DNA of 64,000 nucleotides. It comes from an uncultured Oscillospiraceae bacterium (GTDB lineage Bacteria > Bacillota > Clostridia > Oscillospirales > Ruminococcaceae). This document shows positions 35,849-43,550 of this stretch, piece by piece. Position numbers and translations under genes: made by a program. The notes beneath the pieces were generated by a model, which had not been told where the DNA came from, did no database searches, and was given only the letters and a program-made list of their open reading frames with translations. Each line of letters starts with the position of its first letter. The stretch's first letter is position 1. The DNA lies in assembly GCA_900548355.1 (NCBI GenBank), contig URKR01000006.1, positions 39,991-103,990 on the forward strand, read 5' to 3'.

Positions 35849-35958
35849 AAATTTTTTTCGGCTTACCCCGTTTTCCCCATCCCGCCTTCCGCAATCTATG
35901 GGTGTAAGGGTTGAAACCCGGCAGGGAACTGAAAAAACAAAATAAAAAAGTCCCCGCG

Positions 35959-35993
35959 ACCCCGGTCTTTGGAAGCCCGCCCCGTATACTACC
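35959..35993 (+). promoter_or_regulatory. Probable SigI-type promoter of the RsgI-like lipoprotein gene
   Basis: ACCCCG (35959-35964), 18-bp spacer, CGTA inside CCGTATACTACC (35982-35993), 38 bp before the start. Identical 12-mer to the sigI promoter at 34145-34156. Confidence 0.65.
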
Positions 35994-36030
35994 AACAAAG
36001 GCAGACGCCAAAACAAAGGAGATGACCCAA

Positions 36031-37224
36031 ATGAAAAAGAAGATGACGATGCTCGCCCTGACCCTGACCGCTGCGCTGGCCCTGACCGCCTGCGGCAATC
36101 AATCCGCTTCGGCCGCGCAGGCTTCGGCCGCCGCGCCGACCGCTGCCCCGACCGCTGCGCCTGCGGCGGCGCCGGCTACCGCACAGACCGCCGTTGCCGG
36201 CACTGTGCTGCTCAGCGTGAACCCCGAAATCGAGATGGATTACGACGACGGCGGCCGGGTGCTGGCGCTGCGCAGCTGCAACGCCGACGGCCAGGCCGTG
36301 CTGGACGGTTACGAAGGCTACGCCGGCCGCCCCTGCTCCGAGGTGGCGGGCGAGCTGGTCGGCCGCATCAACGCCGGCGGCTACTTTGACGAGACGATTG
36401 CCGGGCAGGAGAAAAACATCGTGCTCAAGCTCGAGCAGGGCTCGGCCCAGCCGGATGCCGCTTTCCTGACCGAGATGGAACAGGCCATCCGCACGACGGT
36501 GGAGCGGGACGGCATCGGCTCCCGCACCGTGGCACTGGATGCGGACGACTGGGACGATGCCCACGAAGCGGAGGGCTACATCAACGCCGAAGCCGCGCAG
36601 CAGCTGCTAGCGACCCAGCTTGGCCGCAGCGACCTGCAGTTTGTCGAGCGGGACTATGACCTTGACGACGGCGACTACGAGATCGCGTTCGTCCTCGACG
36701 GCATCGAGTATGAGTACGAGGTGGACGCCCGCAGCGGCAAAGTGCTGGAGATGGAAGCCGACGCGGCAGACGGTTTTGACGATGACCGGGACGATCTGGG
36801 AGAAAACCGCTCTGACGACTGGGACGATGATCACGACGATGTTTGGGACGATGCCGACGACCGGTACGACGACCTCGACGATGTCTGGGACGACGCTGAT
36901 GACCGGTACGACGACCTCGACGATGCCTGGGACGATGCTGACGACCGGTATGATGACCTCGACGATGCCTGGGACGACGCTGACGACCGGTACGATGACC
37001 TCGACGATGCCTGGGACGATGCTGACGACCGGTACGATGACCTCGACGATGCCTGGGACGACGCTGACGACCGGTATGATGACCTTGATGATGCCTGGGA
37101 CGATCAGGACGATTGGGACGACGACCAGGACGATGATTGGGACGATGATTGGGACGATGATTGGGACGATGCCGGCGACGATGACTGGGATGACCAGGAC
37201 GACGATGACGACTGGGACGACTGA
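36031..37224 (+). CDS. RsgI-domain and PepSY-domain lipoprotein with Asp/Trp repeat tail
   Basis: A 397-aa lipoprotein: signal peptide with LTAC and lipidated Cys21, an Ala/Pro/Thr linker, an RsgI-like domain (about 58-140; TVLLSVNPEIEMDYD, VLALRSCNADG, paralogous to the exported domain of RsgI), a PepSY-like domain (about 183-243), then an Asp-dominated tail. The tail holds six copies of a 14-residue unit RYDDLDD-A-WDDADD and further WDD units. It lacks a cytoplasmic sigma-binding part, so it may act as a soluble partner, decoy or ligand carrier for RsgI. AAAGGAG precedes the ATG. Confidence 0.83.
   Translation: MKKKMTMLALTLTAALALTACGNQSASAAQASAAAPTAAPTAAPAAAPATAQTAVAGTVLLSVNPEIEMDYDDGGRVLALRSCNADGQAVLDGYEGYAGRPCSEVAGELVGRINAGGYFDETIAGQEKNIVLKLEQGSAQPDAAFLTEMEQAIRTTVERDGIGSRTVALDADDWDDAHEAEGYINAEAAQQLLATQLGRSDLQFVERDYDLDDGDYEIAFVLDGIEYEYEVDARSGKVLEMEADAADGFDDDRDDLGENRSDDWDDDHDDVWDDADDRYDDLDDVWDDADDRYDDLDDAWDDADDRYDDLDDAWDDADDRYDDLDDAWDDADDRYDDLDDAWDDADDRYDDLDDAWDDQDDWDDDQDDDWDDDWDDDWDDAGDDDWDDQDDDDDWDD
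36850..37101 (+). repeat. 42-bp tandem coding repeats, six copies
   Basis: Six in-frame copies of a 42-bp unit encoding RYDDLDD(A/V)WDDADD. Synonymous differences (GAC/GAT) are scattered, while the protein unit is almost invariant. Confidence 0.85.
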
Positions 37225-37242
37225 ATAGCAACAGTGATAGAG

Positions 37243-37272
37243 AAGGGCCTGCCTTGCGGCGGGCCCTTTTCT
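37243..37272 (+). terminator. Terminator after the RsgI-like lipoprotein gene
   Basis: Eleven-base arms (37243-37253 and 37258-37268, one G-U pair), loop TTGC, then TTTT. It lies 19 bp after the stop. Confidence 0.75.
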
Positions 37273-37300
37273 GTTCACAAACATTTTGCAATTTGGATGC

Positions 37301-37328
37301 TTGACAACGGTGCTGGATGTGCTACAAT
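37301..37328 (+). promoter_or_regulatory. SigA-type promoter of clpB
   Basis: TTGACA (37301-37306), 16-bp spacer, TACAAT (37323-37328), directly followed by the CIRCE operator. Confidence 0.8.
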
Positions 37329-37329
37329 A

Positions 37330-37356
37330 TTAGCAGTCGAAGGTTGAGAGTGCTAA
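37330..37356 (+). promoter_or_regulatory. CIRCE operator (HrcA site) of clpB
   Basis: TTAGCAGTC-N9-GAGTGCTAA matches the CIRCE consensus TTAGCACTC-N9-GAGTGCTAA with one mismatch in the left arm. It overlaps the transcription start, so HrcA should repress clpB. Confidence 0.92.
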
Positions 37357-37539
37357 AACGTGAGCGGGAGACTTGACCGGGCCGTAGGAAAAGCCAAAAT
37401 GAGCGGCCCCCTCCAACGAATCCCGGCAGCATAGAGGGACCGGGATGACCTGCTCGCACTCAAGGCTTTCGTTTGCCAGCGCGGCAAACCGTTTGCTGTG
37501 CTGAATAGAGAGTTCGATCGGTGAAGGAGGTTTTGCCTT
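37357..37539 (+). other. Long clpB leader
   Basis: About 180 bp of untranslated leader between CIRCE and clpB. Small hairpins are visible, e.g. GTTTGCC-AGCGC-GGCAAAC and an ATCCCGG...CCGGGAT arm pair. No gene or terminator was seen. Confidence 0.5.
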
Positions 37540-40152
37540 ATGAACACCAATCAGTTTACCCAAAAGACCATCCAGGCCATCCAGGACGCCCAGCGCCTGG
37601 CGGTCGAATATTCCAACCAGGCGCTTGAACCGGAACATCTGCTTGTCGCGCTCGCCCAGCAGCAGGACGGGCTGATCCCCCAGCTGCTGACCAAAATGGG
37701 GGTGGAACCCGGCAACTTCCTGGCCGCCGCGACCGAGAAGGTCGCCGCGCTGCCCAAGGTGACCGGCTCCGGCCGCGACCCCGAAAAGATCTATATCTCG
37801 AATGAGATGGATCGCGCCCTCAACGCGGCCGAAGCCCAGGCCAAGCAGATGAAGGATGAATACATCAGCGTCGAGCATCTCTTCCTCGGCCTGCTCGAAC
37901 GCCCGAACCGCGCCGCGCAGGAGCTGTTCCGCCAGTTCGGCATCACGGCAGAAAAGTTCATGCAGCAGCTGTCCGGCGTGCGCGGCAACCAGCGCGTTAC
38001 GAGCGACGACCCCGAATCCACCTACAACGCGCTCGAAAAATACGGCCAGGATCTTGTGGATATGGCCCGCAAAAACAAGCTCGACCCGGTTATCGGCCGG
38101 GATACCGAGATCCGCAACGTCATCCGCATTCTCTCCCGCAAGCGCAAGAACAACCCCGTGCTGATCGGTGAAGCCGGCGTCGGCAAAACCGCCATCGCCG
38201 AAGGCCTCGCCCAGCGGATCGTCCGCGGCGACGTGCCCGAAAACCTCAAAGACCGCACGATCTTCAGCCTCGATATGGGCGCGCTGGTCGCCGGCGCCAA
38301 ATACCGCGGCGAGTTTGAGGAACGCCTCAAATCCGTCCTGAACGAGGTCAAGAAGAGCGAGGGCAAGATCATCCTCTTTATTGATGAGCTGCACACCATC
38401 GTCGGCGCGGGCAAGACCGAGGGCTCGATGGATGCGGGCAACCTGTTAAAGCCAATGTTGGCCCGCGGCGAGCTGCACTGCATCGGCGCCACCACCCTTG
38501 ACGAATACCGCGAATACATCGAGAAAGACCCCGCGCTCGAGCGCCGGTTCCAGCCCGTTATGGTCAGTGAGCCGACGGTCGAGGATACGATCTCGATCCT
38601 GCGCGGCCTGAAGGAGCGGTATGAAATCTACCACGGCGTCAAAATCCAGGATGGCGCGCTCATTGCGGCGGCTACCCTTTCCGACCGATATATCTCCGAC
38701 CGGTTCCTGCCTGACAAGGCGATCGACCTCGTCGATGAAGCCTGCGCGATGGTCAAGACCGAGCTCGATTCGATGCCGGCCGAACTCGACGAGATGAACC
38801 ACCGCATCACCCAGCTGCAGATTGAGGAGGCCTCGCTGCAGAAGGAGAGCGACGAACTCTCCAAACAGCGGCTGGCCAATCTCGAAAAAGAGCTGGCCGA
38901 ACTTCGGGACTCCTTCAATTCGAAGAAAGCCCAGTGGGAGAACGAGAAGGACGCGATCGGCAAGGTGCAGAGCCTGCGCGCCGAGGTCGAAACGATCAAA
39001 GCCGAGATCGAAAAGGCCACCCGCAACGGCGATTACGCCAAGGCCGGCGAATTGCAGTACGGCAAACTGCCGAACCTGCAGCGCGAGCTCGAAGAGCAGG
39101 AAAAGATCGCGGCCGAAAAGAAGGAGCAGAGTCTGCTGCGCGACCGCGTGACCGATGAGGAGATTGCCCGCATCGTCGCGCGGTGGACCGGCATCCCGGT
39201 TGAGAAGCTCGTTGAGGGTGAGCGCGAAAAGCTGCTCCGCCTGCCCGATGTACTGCACAAGCGGGTCATCGGCCAGGACGAGGCCGTGCAGAAGGTCTCG
39301 GATGCGATTCTGCGCTCCCGCGCCGGCATTGCGAACCCCGGCCGGCCGATCGGCAGTTTCCTCTTCCTTGGGCCTACCGGCGTCGGCAAGACCGAACTGG
39401 CCAAGGCGCTGGCCGAAGCGCTGTTTGACGATGAGAAGAACCTCATCCGCATCGACATGACCGAATATATGGAGAAGTTCAGCGTCTCCCGCCTGATCGG
39501 CGCCCCTCCGGGATATGTCGGTTATGAGGAAGGCGGCCAGCTGACCGAGGCCGTGCGCCGCCACCCCTACAGCGTCGTGCTGTTCGATGAGGTCGAAAAG
39601 GCCCACCCGGATGTCTTCAACATCCTGCTGCAGGTGCTCGACGACGGCCGCATCACCGACAGCCAGGGCCGCACCGTCGATTTTAAGAACACAATCCTGA
39701 TCCTGACCTCGAACCTCGGCTCGGACATCATCCTTGAGGATCTCGAGACCGCCCGCGCCCAGGGCCGCAACGACCTTTCGGCCGAGGCCCGTAGCCAGAT
39801 CGACGCGCTGCTCAAACGGCAGTTCCGGCCTGAGTTCCTCAACCGGCTTGACGACATCGTCTATTACAAGAGCCTGACCAAGCAGGAGATCGGCGGCATT
39901 GTCGAACTCATGCTCGAGGATCTGCGCCGCCGGCTGGAGGAGCAGCAGCTCGGCCTCGCCGTGACCGACGCGGCGAAGAACGCCATCATCGAGGGCGGTT
40001 ACGACCCGATCTACGGCGCCCGCCCGCTCAAGCGGTATATCCAGTCGAATGTCGAGACGATGATTGCCAAAGCCATCATCGCCGGCCGCCGCAAACCGGG
40101 CGACACCCTGACCGTTGACGCCGAAGAAGGGAAGCTTGTGCTGCGGGAGTAA
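37540..40152 (+). CDS. clpB: Chaperone ClpB (disaggregase)
   Basis: An 870-aa Hsp100 protein that, with DnaK, rescues aggregated proteins. Clp N-domain (1-145), AAA-1 with GEAGVGKTA (about 210-218), the long coiled-coil M-domain (about 400-520) that distinguishes ClpB from ClpC, AAA-2 with GPTGVGKTE (about 611-619). No IGF/LGF ClpP loop was seen. AAGGAGG precedes the ATG. Controlled by CIRCE. Confidence 0.97.
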   Translation: MNTNQFTQKTIQAIQDAQRLAVEYSNQALEPEHLLVALAQQQDGLIPQLLTKMGVEPGNFLAAATEKVAALPKVTGSGRDPEKIYISNEMDRALNAAEAQAKQMKDEYISVEHLFLGLLERPNRAAQELFRQFGITAEKFMQQLSGVRGNQRVTSDDPESTYNALEKYGQDLVDMARKNKLDPVIGRDTEIRNVIRILSRKRKNNPVLIGEAGVGKTAIAEGLAQRIVRGDVPENLKDRTIFSLDMGALVAGAKYRGEFEERLKSVLNEVKKSEGKIILFIDELHTIVGAGKTEGSMDAGNLLKPMLARGELHCIGATTLDEYREYIEKDPALERRFQPVMVSEPTVEDTISILRGLKERYEIYHGVKIQDGALIAAATLSDRYISDRFLPDKAIDLVDEACAMVKTELDSMPAELDEMNHRITQLQIEEASLQKESDELSKQRLANLEKELAELRDSFNSKKAQWENEKDAIGKVQSLRAEVETIKAEIEKATRNGDYAKAGELQYGKLPNLQRELEEQEKIAAEKKEQSLLRDRVTDEEIARIVARWTGIPVEKLVEGEREKLLRLPDVLHKRVIGQDEAVQKVSDAILRSRAGIANPGRPIGSFLFLGPTGVGKTELAKALAEALFDDEKNLIRIDMTEYMEKFSVSRLIGAPPGYVGYEEGGQLTEAVRRHPYSVVLFDEVEKAHPDVFNILLQVLDDGRITDSQGRTVDFKNTILILTSNLGSDIILEDLETARAQGRNDLSAEARSQIDALLKRQFRPEFLNRLDDIVYYKSLTKQEIGGIVELMLEDLRRRLEEQQLGLAVTDAAKNAIIEGGYDPIYGARPLKRYIQSNVETMIAKAIIAGRRKPGDTLTVDAEEGKLVLRE

Positions 40153-40185
40153 GGCAGGCTAACCTTGAGAAATGGGCAGCAAGAA

Positions 40186-40333
40186 AAGAGTTAAGAGTTT
40201 AGAGTTAAGATGTGGTGTGCCTTCGGCACGATTTATAAAAAAGGCCGCAGCCCTTCCCAAGGCTGCGGCCTTTTTTCAAATGCGCCGTCAGGCGCACCTT
40301 ATCTTAACTCTCAACGCTAAACATGAAACTCTG
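40186..40333. repeat. Family A element with terminator core
   Basis: GAGTTAAGATGTGGTGTGCC at the left and GGCGCACC-TTATCTTAACTC at the right form the inverted arms, with AGAGTTTAGAG-type outer ends. A bidirectional terminator occupies the centre. Confidence 0.7.
40237..40276. terminator. Bidirectional terminator between clpB and guaB
   Basis: Perfect GGCCGCAGCC and GGCTGCGGCC arms, eight-base loop, flanked by AAAAAA and TTTTTT. It serves the converging clpB (+) and guaB (-). Confidence 0.92.
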
Positions 40334-40338
40334 AAAAA

Positions 40339-41841
40339 TTACCCGTTCGGATTGTTCTTCAAGATAACGTCGTGGCTGCCGCCTTCGACAATCGAGGTCG
40401 AGGAAACGACGGTCAGGCGGGCTTTCTGCTGCAGTTCGGGGATGGAAAGCGCGCCGCAGTTGCACATTGTCGATTTGACCTTGTACAGCGTGGTCTGCAC
40501 GCCGTCGGCCAGCGGGCCGGCGTAGGGCACATAGCTGTCAACGCCTTCCTCAAAGCTCAGCTTCTGCGCGCCGCCCAGGTCGTACCGCTGCCAGTTGCGG
40601 GCGCGGTTGGAACCTTCACCCCAATATTCCTTGACATAGTTGCCGCCCACCCGCAGCCGGTTGGTCGGGCTCTCGTCAAACCGGGCAAAGTAGCGGCCCA
40701 GCATGACAAAGTCGGCCCCCATCGCAAGCGCAAGGGTGATGTGGTAGTCGTGCACGATGCCGCCGTCCGAGCAGATCGGGATATAGATGCCGGTCTGTTC
40801 ATAGTATTCATCGCGGGCCTTGGCAACCTCAATGACAGCGGTGGCCTGGCCGCGGCCGATGCCCTTGGTTTCGCGGGTGATGCAGATCGAACCGCCGCCG
40901 ATGCCGATCTTGACAAAATCGGCCCCGGCTTTGGCAAGGAAGAGGAACCCGTCGCGATCCACGACATTGCCCGCGCCGACCTTGACGCTGTCGCCGTAAT
41001 GCGCGCGGATCCAATCGATCGTGCGGCTCTGCCATTCGCTGAACCCTTCGGAGGAATCGATGCAGAGCACGTCCACCCCGGCTTCGACCAGGGCGGGCAC
41101 ACGCTCGGCATAGTCGCGGGTGTTGATGCCGGCGCCGACGACATAGCTCTTGTTTTTGTCCAGCAGTTCGTTGACGTTTTCCTTGTGGCTGTCGTAATCT
41201 TTGCGGAAAACCATGTACTGCAAATGGCCTTCCTCATCAATCAGCGGCAGGGAGTTGATCTTGTTGTCCCAGATGATGTCGTTGCAGTCATGCAGGCTGG
41301 TGGTGGCCGGCGCGGTGATCAGCTTGTCAAGCGGGGTCATGAATTCGGTGACCTTGAGGTCGGTTGACATGCGGGAAAGCCGGTAATCGCGCGAGGCCAC
41401 AATGCCGAGCAGCTTGCCGTGGGCGCTGCCATCCTCAGTGATTGCGACGGTGGAATGGCCGGTGCGGGTCTTGAGGTCAAGCACATCGGCCAGGGTGGCT
41501 TCGGGCGGCAGGTTCGAATCGGAGGTGACAAAGCCCTTTTTGTAAGCTTTGACGCGGCGGACCATATCGGCCTCCTCCTGCACGGTCTGGGAGCCATAGA
41601 TGAAGGAAATGCCACCCTGTTTGGCCAGTGCGATGGCCAGCTTTTCACCCGAAACGCTCTGCATAATGGCAGAAACCATCGGGATGTTCATGCTCAAGGG
41701 ACATTCTTCTTCGCCTTTGCGATATTTGACCAGCGGGGTACGCAGGCTGACCGCGTTGGGCACACAGGCGGAGGAGGAGTACCCCGGCACCAGCAGATAC
41801 TCACCAAAGGTGCGGGACGGCTCCGAAAAATAGTACGCCAT
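40339..41841 (-). CDS. guaB: IMP dehydrogenase, Tritrichomonas-type
   Basis: A 500-aa enzyme oxidising IMP to XMP in GMP synthesis. The catalytic Cys320 sits in [12 protein letters not shown], and the flap Arg-Tyr at 419-420 in NWQRYDLGG. Two CBS domains are inserted (about 95-220). The [21 protein letters not shown] and [12 protein letters not shown] blocks match the Tritrichomonas foetus enzyme as remembered, not the Bacillus GPGSICTTR type. AAGGAGA precedes the ATG at 41841; the 118 extra upstream codons of the open frame are not used. Confidence 0.93.
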   Translation of the reverse strand: MAYYFSEPSRTFGEYLLVPGYSSSACVPNAVSLRTPLVKYRKGEEECPLSMNIPMVSAIMQSVSGEKLAIALAKQGGISFIYGSQTVQEEADMVRRVKAYKKGFVTSDSNLPPEATLADVLDLKTRTGHSTVAITEDGSAHGKLLGIVASRDYRLSRMSTDLKVTEFMTPLDKLITAPATTSLHDCNDIIWDNKINSLPLIDEEGHLQYMVFRKDYDSHKENVNELLDKNKSYVVGAGINTRDYAERVPALVEAGVDVLCIDSSEGFSEWQSRTIDWIRAHYGDSVKVGAGNVVDRDGFLFLAKAGADFVKIGIGGGSICITRETKGIGRGQATAVIEVAKARDEYYEQTGIYIPICSDGGIVHDYHITLALAMGADFVMLGRYFARFDESPTNRLRVGGNYVKEYWGEGSNRARNWQRYDLGGAQKLSFEEGVDSYVPYAGPLADGVQTTLYKVKSTMCNCGALSIPELQQKARLTVVSSTSIVEGGSHDVILKNNPNG

Positions 41842-41892
41842 AGACACTCTCCTTTTGTTGGGCCGGCGGTGCCGGCAGATTGCTTTCCCAAA

Positions 41893-41921
41893 ATTGTAGC
41901 ACATCCGCGCACAAAATACAA
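41893..41921 (-). promoter_or_regulatory. SigA-type promoter of guaB
   Basis: On the minus strand TTGTAT (41921-41916), 17-bp spacer, TACAAT (41898-41893), 52 bp before guaB. No purine riboswitch was recognised in the short leader. Confidence 0.65.
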
Positions 41922-42017
41922 ATTTTTTTCGGAAAAATCTTCTCCACCGCGCCGGACAGTATGTGTGAAATTTGCCGGCAGGGGCACAATATTGGTATGA
42001 CTTTTCCCCCGCCGCCC

Positions 42018-42047
42018 TTGCCAAGCGCCGGCGCCGGATGGTACAAT
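42018..42047 (+). promoter_or_regulatory. SigA-type promoter of ccdA
   Basis: TTGCCA (42018-42023), 18-bp spacer, TACAAT (42042-42047), 110 bp before ccdA. The GC-rich leader shows no assignable element. Confidence 0.65.
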
Positions 42048-42157
42048 AGGGAAAATTTGGTTCCGGCACGCAAGCGGGGGCCGCCGCCTGCGCGGCAGAG
42101 CGCGGAAGCGCCGCCGCAGAAAAGCTGCCCCGACGCCGCGCCGAAACGGAGGGTTTC

Positions 42158-42814
42158 ATGCAATATCTGATCTCATTCCTGGAAGGCATCATCACGTTTG
42201 TCTCGCCCTGTTTGCTGCCGATGCTGCCGATTTATCTTTCGTACTTTGCGGGCGGCGACGCTTCGGCCAAGCGCACTGTGCGCGGGGCGCTCGGCTTTGT
42301 GCTGGGCTTTACACTGGTATTCACCGCCATGGGGGCGCTGGCCGGCACCGTCGGCAGCTTTCTGACCGCCCACCAGGCTGCGGTCAACCTGGTTTCGGGG
42401 GCGGTTGTCGTGCTGTTTGGGCTGAACTATCTCGGCGTACTGCCGTTCCAGATCTTCCGCGGCGGGCCGCGCGCCCGGGTGCAGACGCCGGGGTTTGTTT
42501 CGGCCGTTGTCTTCGGCGTGGTTTTCTCGCTTGGCTGGACGCCCTGCGTCGGTGCGTTTTTGGGTACGGCGCTGCTGCTGGCTTCCCAAAGCGCCCATAT
42601 AGGGGAGGGCATGGCGATGCTGCTGGCCTACTCGCTCGGGCTGGGGGTGCCGTTTCTGCTCAGCGCCGTGCTGCTGGACCGGCTTAAAGCCACCTTTGAC
42701 TGGATCAAGCGCCATTACGGCGTGATCAACAAGGTGTGCGGCGCGCTGCTTGTGGCAATCGGCGTGCTGATGGCAACCGGCCTGCTGGGCCGGCTGCTGA
42801 ATACGCTGCGCTGA
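42158..42814 (+). CDS. ccdA: CcdA/DsbD-family membrane electron carrier
   Basis: A 218-aa protein with about six membrane helices that passes thiol electrons from the cytoplasm to outside proteins. The two redox Cys lie in [11 protein letters not shown] (Cys19) and [11 protein letters not shown] (about Cys130), the standard pair. GGAGGG precedes the ATG. The next gene is a membrane-tethered thioredoxin, its likely electron acceptor, 16 bp away. Confidence 0.92.
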   Translation: MQYLISFLEGIITFVSPCLLPMLPIYLSYFAGGDASAKRTVRGALGFVLGFTLVFTAMGALAGTVGSFLTAHQAAVNLVSGAVVVLFGLNYLGVLPFQIFRGGPRARVQTPGFVSAVVFGVVFSLGWTPCVGAFLGTALLLASQSAHIGEGMAMLLAYSLGLGVPFLLSAVLLDRLKATFDWIKRHYGVINKVCGALLVAIGVLMATGLLGRLLNTLR

Positions 42815-42830
42815 GGAAAGGAGGCCCACC

Positions 42831-43460
42831 GTGAACAATGCCAAGAACAAAAAGGCTCTGCTGGCGCTGGCCGCTGCCTTTGCGGCGCTGCTGGTGCTGG
42901 CCGGCGTGCTGTACAGCCGGCTGGCCGGCGATGCCGAGGTGCTGGTGGCGGAGCCCACCCCGACCCCTGCAACCGCCGAACCCGCGGACCAGGCTGCCAC
43001 CGGTGAAACCGCCCGGGTGGACGCGCCCGATTTCACCGTCTATGACGCCGACGGCAACGCCGTGAAGCTTTCTGACTTCCTGGGCCAGCCGGTTGTGGTG
43101 AACTTCTGGGCTTCCTGGTGCGGGCCCTGCCAGAGCGAGATGCCTGCTTTTGATGCCGTGGCCGCGGAATATGCGGGTCAGGTCGCCTTCCTGATGGTCA
43201 ACCTGACCGACGGCTACCAGGAAACCCAGGCCCAGGCCGAGGCCTTCCTGGAAGAGAAGGGGTATACCTTCCCGGTGTATTTCGACCTTGATTCGGACGC
43301 GGCTGTCACATACGGCATCTACGGCATCCCGGTCACCTTCTTCATTGATGCCGAGGGGCACGCCGTCGCCCAGGCGCGTTCGGCCATTGACGAACAGACG
43401 CTGCGCACCGGCCTGGCGATGATTCTGCCCGAAGAAGGCGAGACGCAAACACCCGGCTGA
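42831..43460 (+). CDS. TlpA/ResA-like membrane-tethered thioredoxin
   Basis: A 209-aa protein: N-terminal membrane anchor (about 8-29), Pro/Thr linker and a thioredoxin domain with WASWCGPC (Cys97, Cys100) and the cis-Pro in IYGIPVTFFID. Start GTG after AAAGGAGG. As partner of CcdA it should reduce disulphides on exported proteins. Targets are not shown by the window. Confidence 0.9.
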   Translation: MNNAKNKKALLALAAAFAALLVLAGVLYSRLAGDAEVLVAEPTPTPATAEPADQAATGETARVDAPDFTVYDADGNAVKLSDFLGQPVVVNFWASWCGPCQSEMPAFDAVAAEYAGQVAFLMVNLTDGYQETQAQAEAFLEEKGYTFPVYFDLDSDAAVTYGIYGIPVTFFIDAEGHAVAQARSAIDEQTLRTGLAMILPEEGETQTPG

Positions 43461-43486
43461 TCGCGCAGGTGAAATGTTTAGAGTAT

Positions 43487-43526
43487 AAAAAGCGCCTTCC
43501 CTGAAACAACGGGGAAGGCGCTTTTG
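43487..43526. terminator. Bidirectional terminator between the thioredoxin gene and pnp
   Basis: Fourteen-base arms AAAAGCGCCTTCCC and GGGAAGGCGCTTTT around a ten-base loop. A GTTTAGAGT remnant of family A lies just before it (43477-43485). Confidence 0.88.
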
Positions 43527-43550
43527 TGTGCGGAAAAGGGGGAAGGCCGC

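Noticed and set aside
36581..37291. Minus-strand Arg/His- or Val/Ile-rich frames opposite the lipoprotein tail
   Set aside because: They are complements of the Asp-rich coding repeats, without ribosome binding sites.
37357..37539. T-box or other riboswitch before clpB
   Set aside because: No T-box motif, aptamer core or terminator was recognised in the leader.
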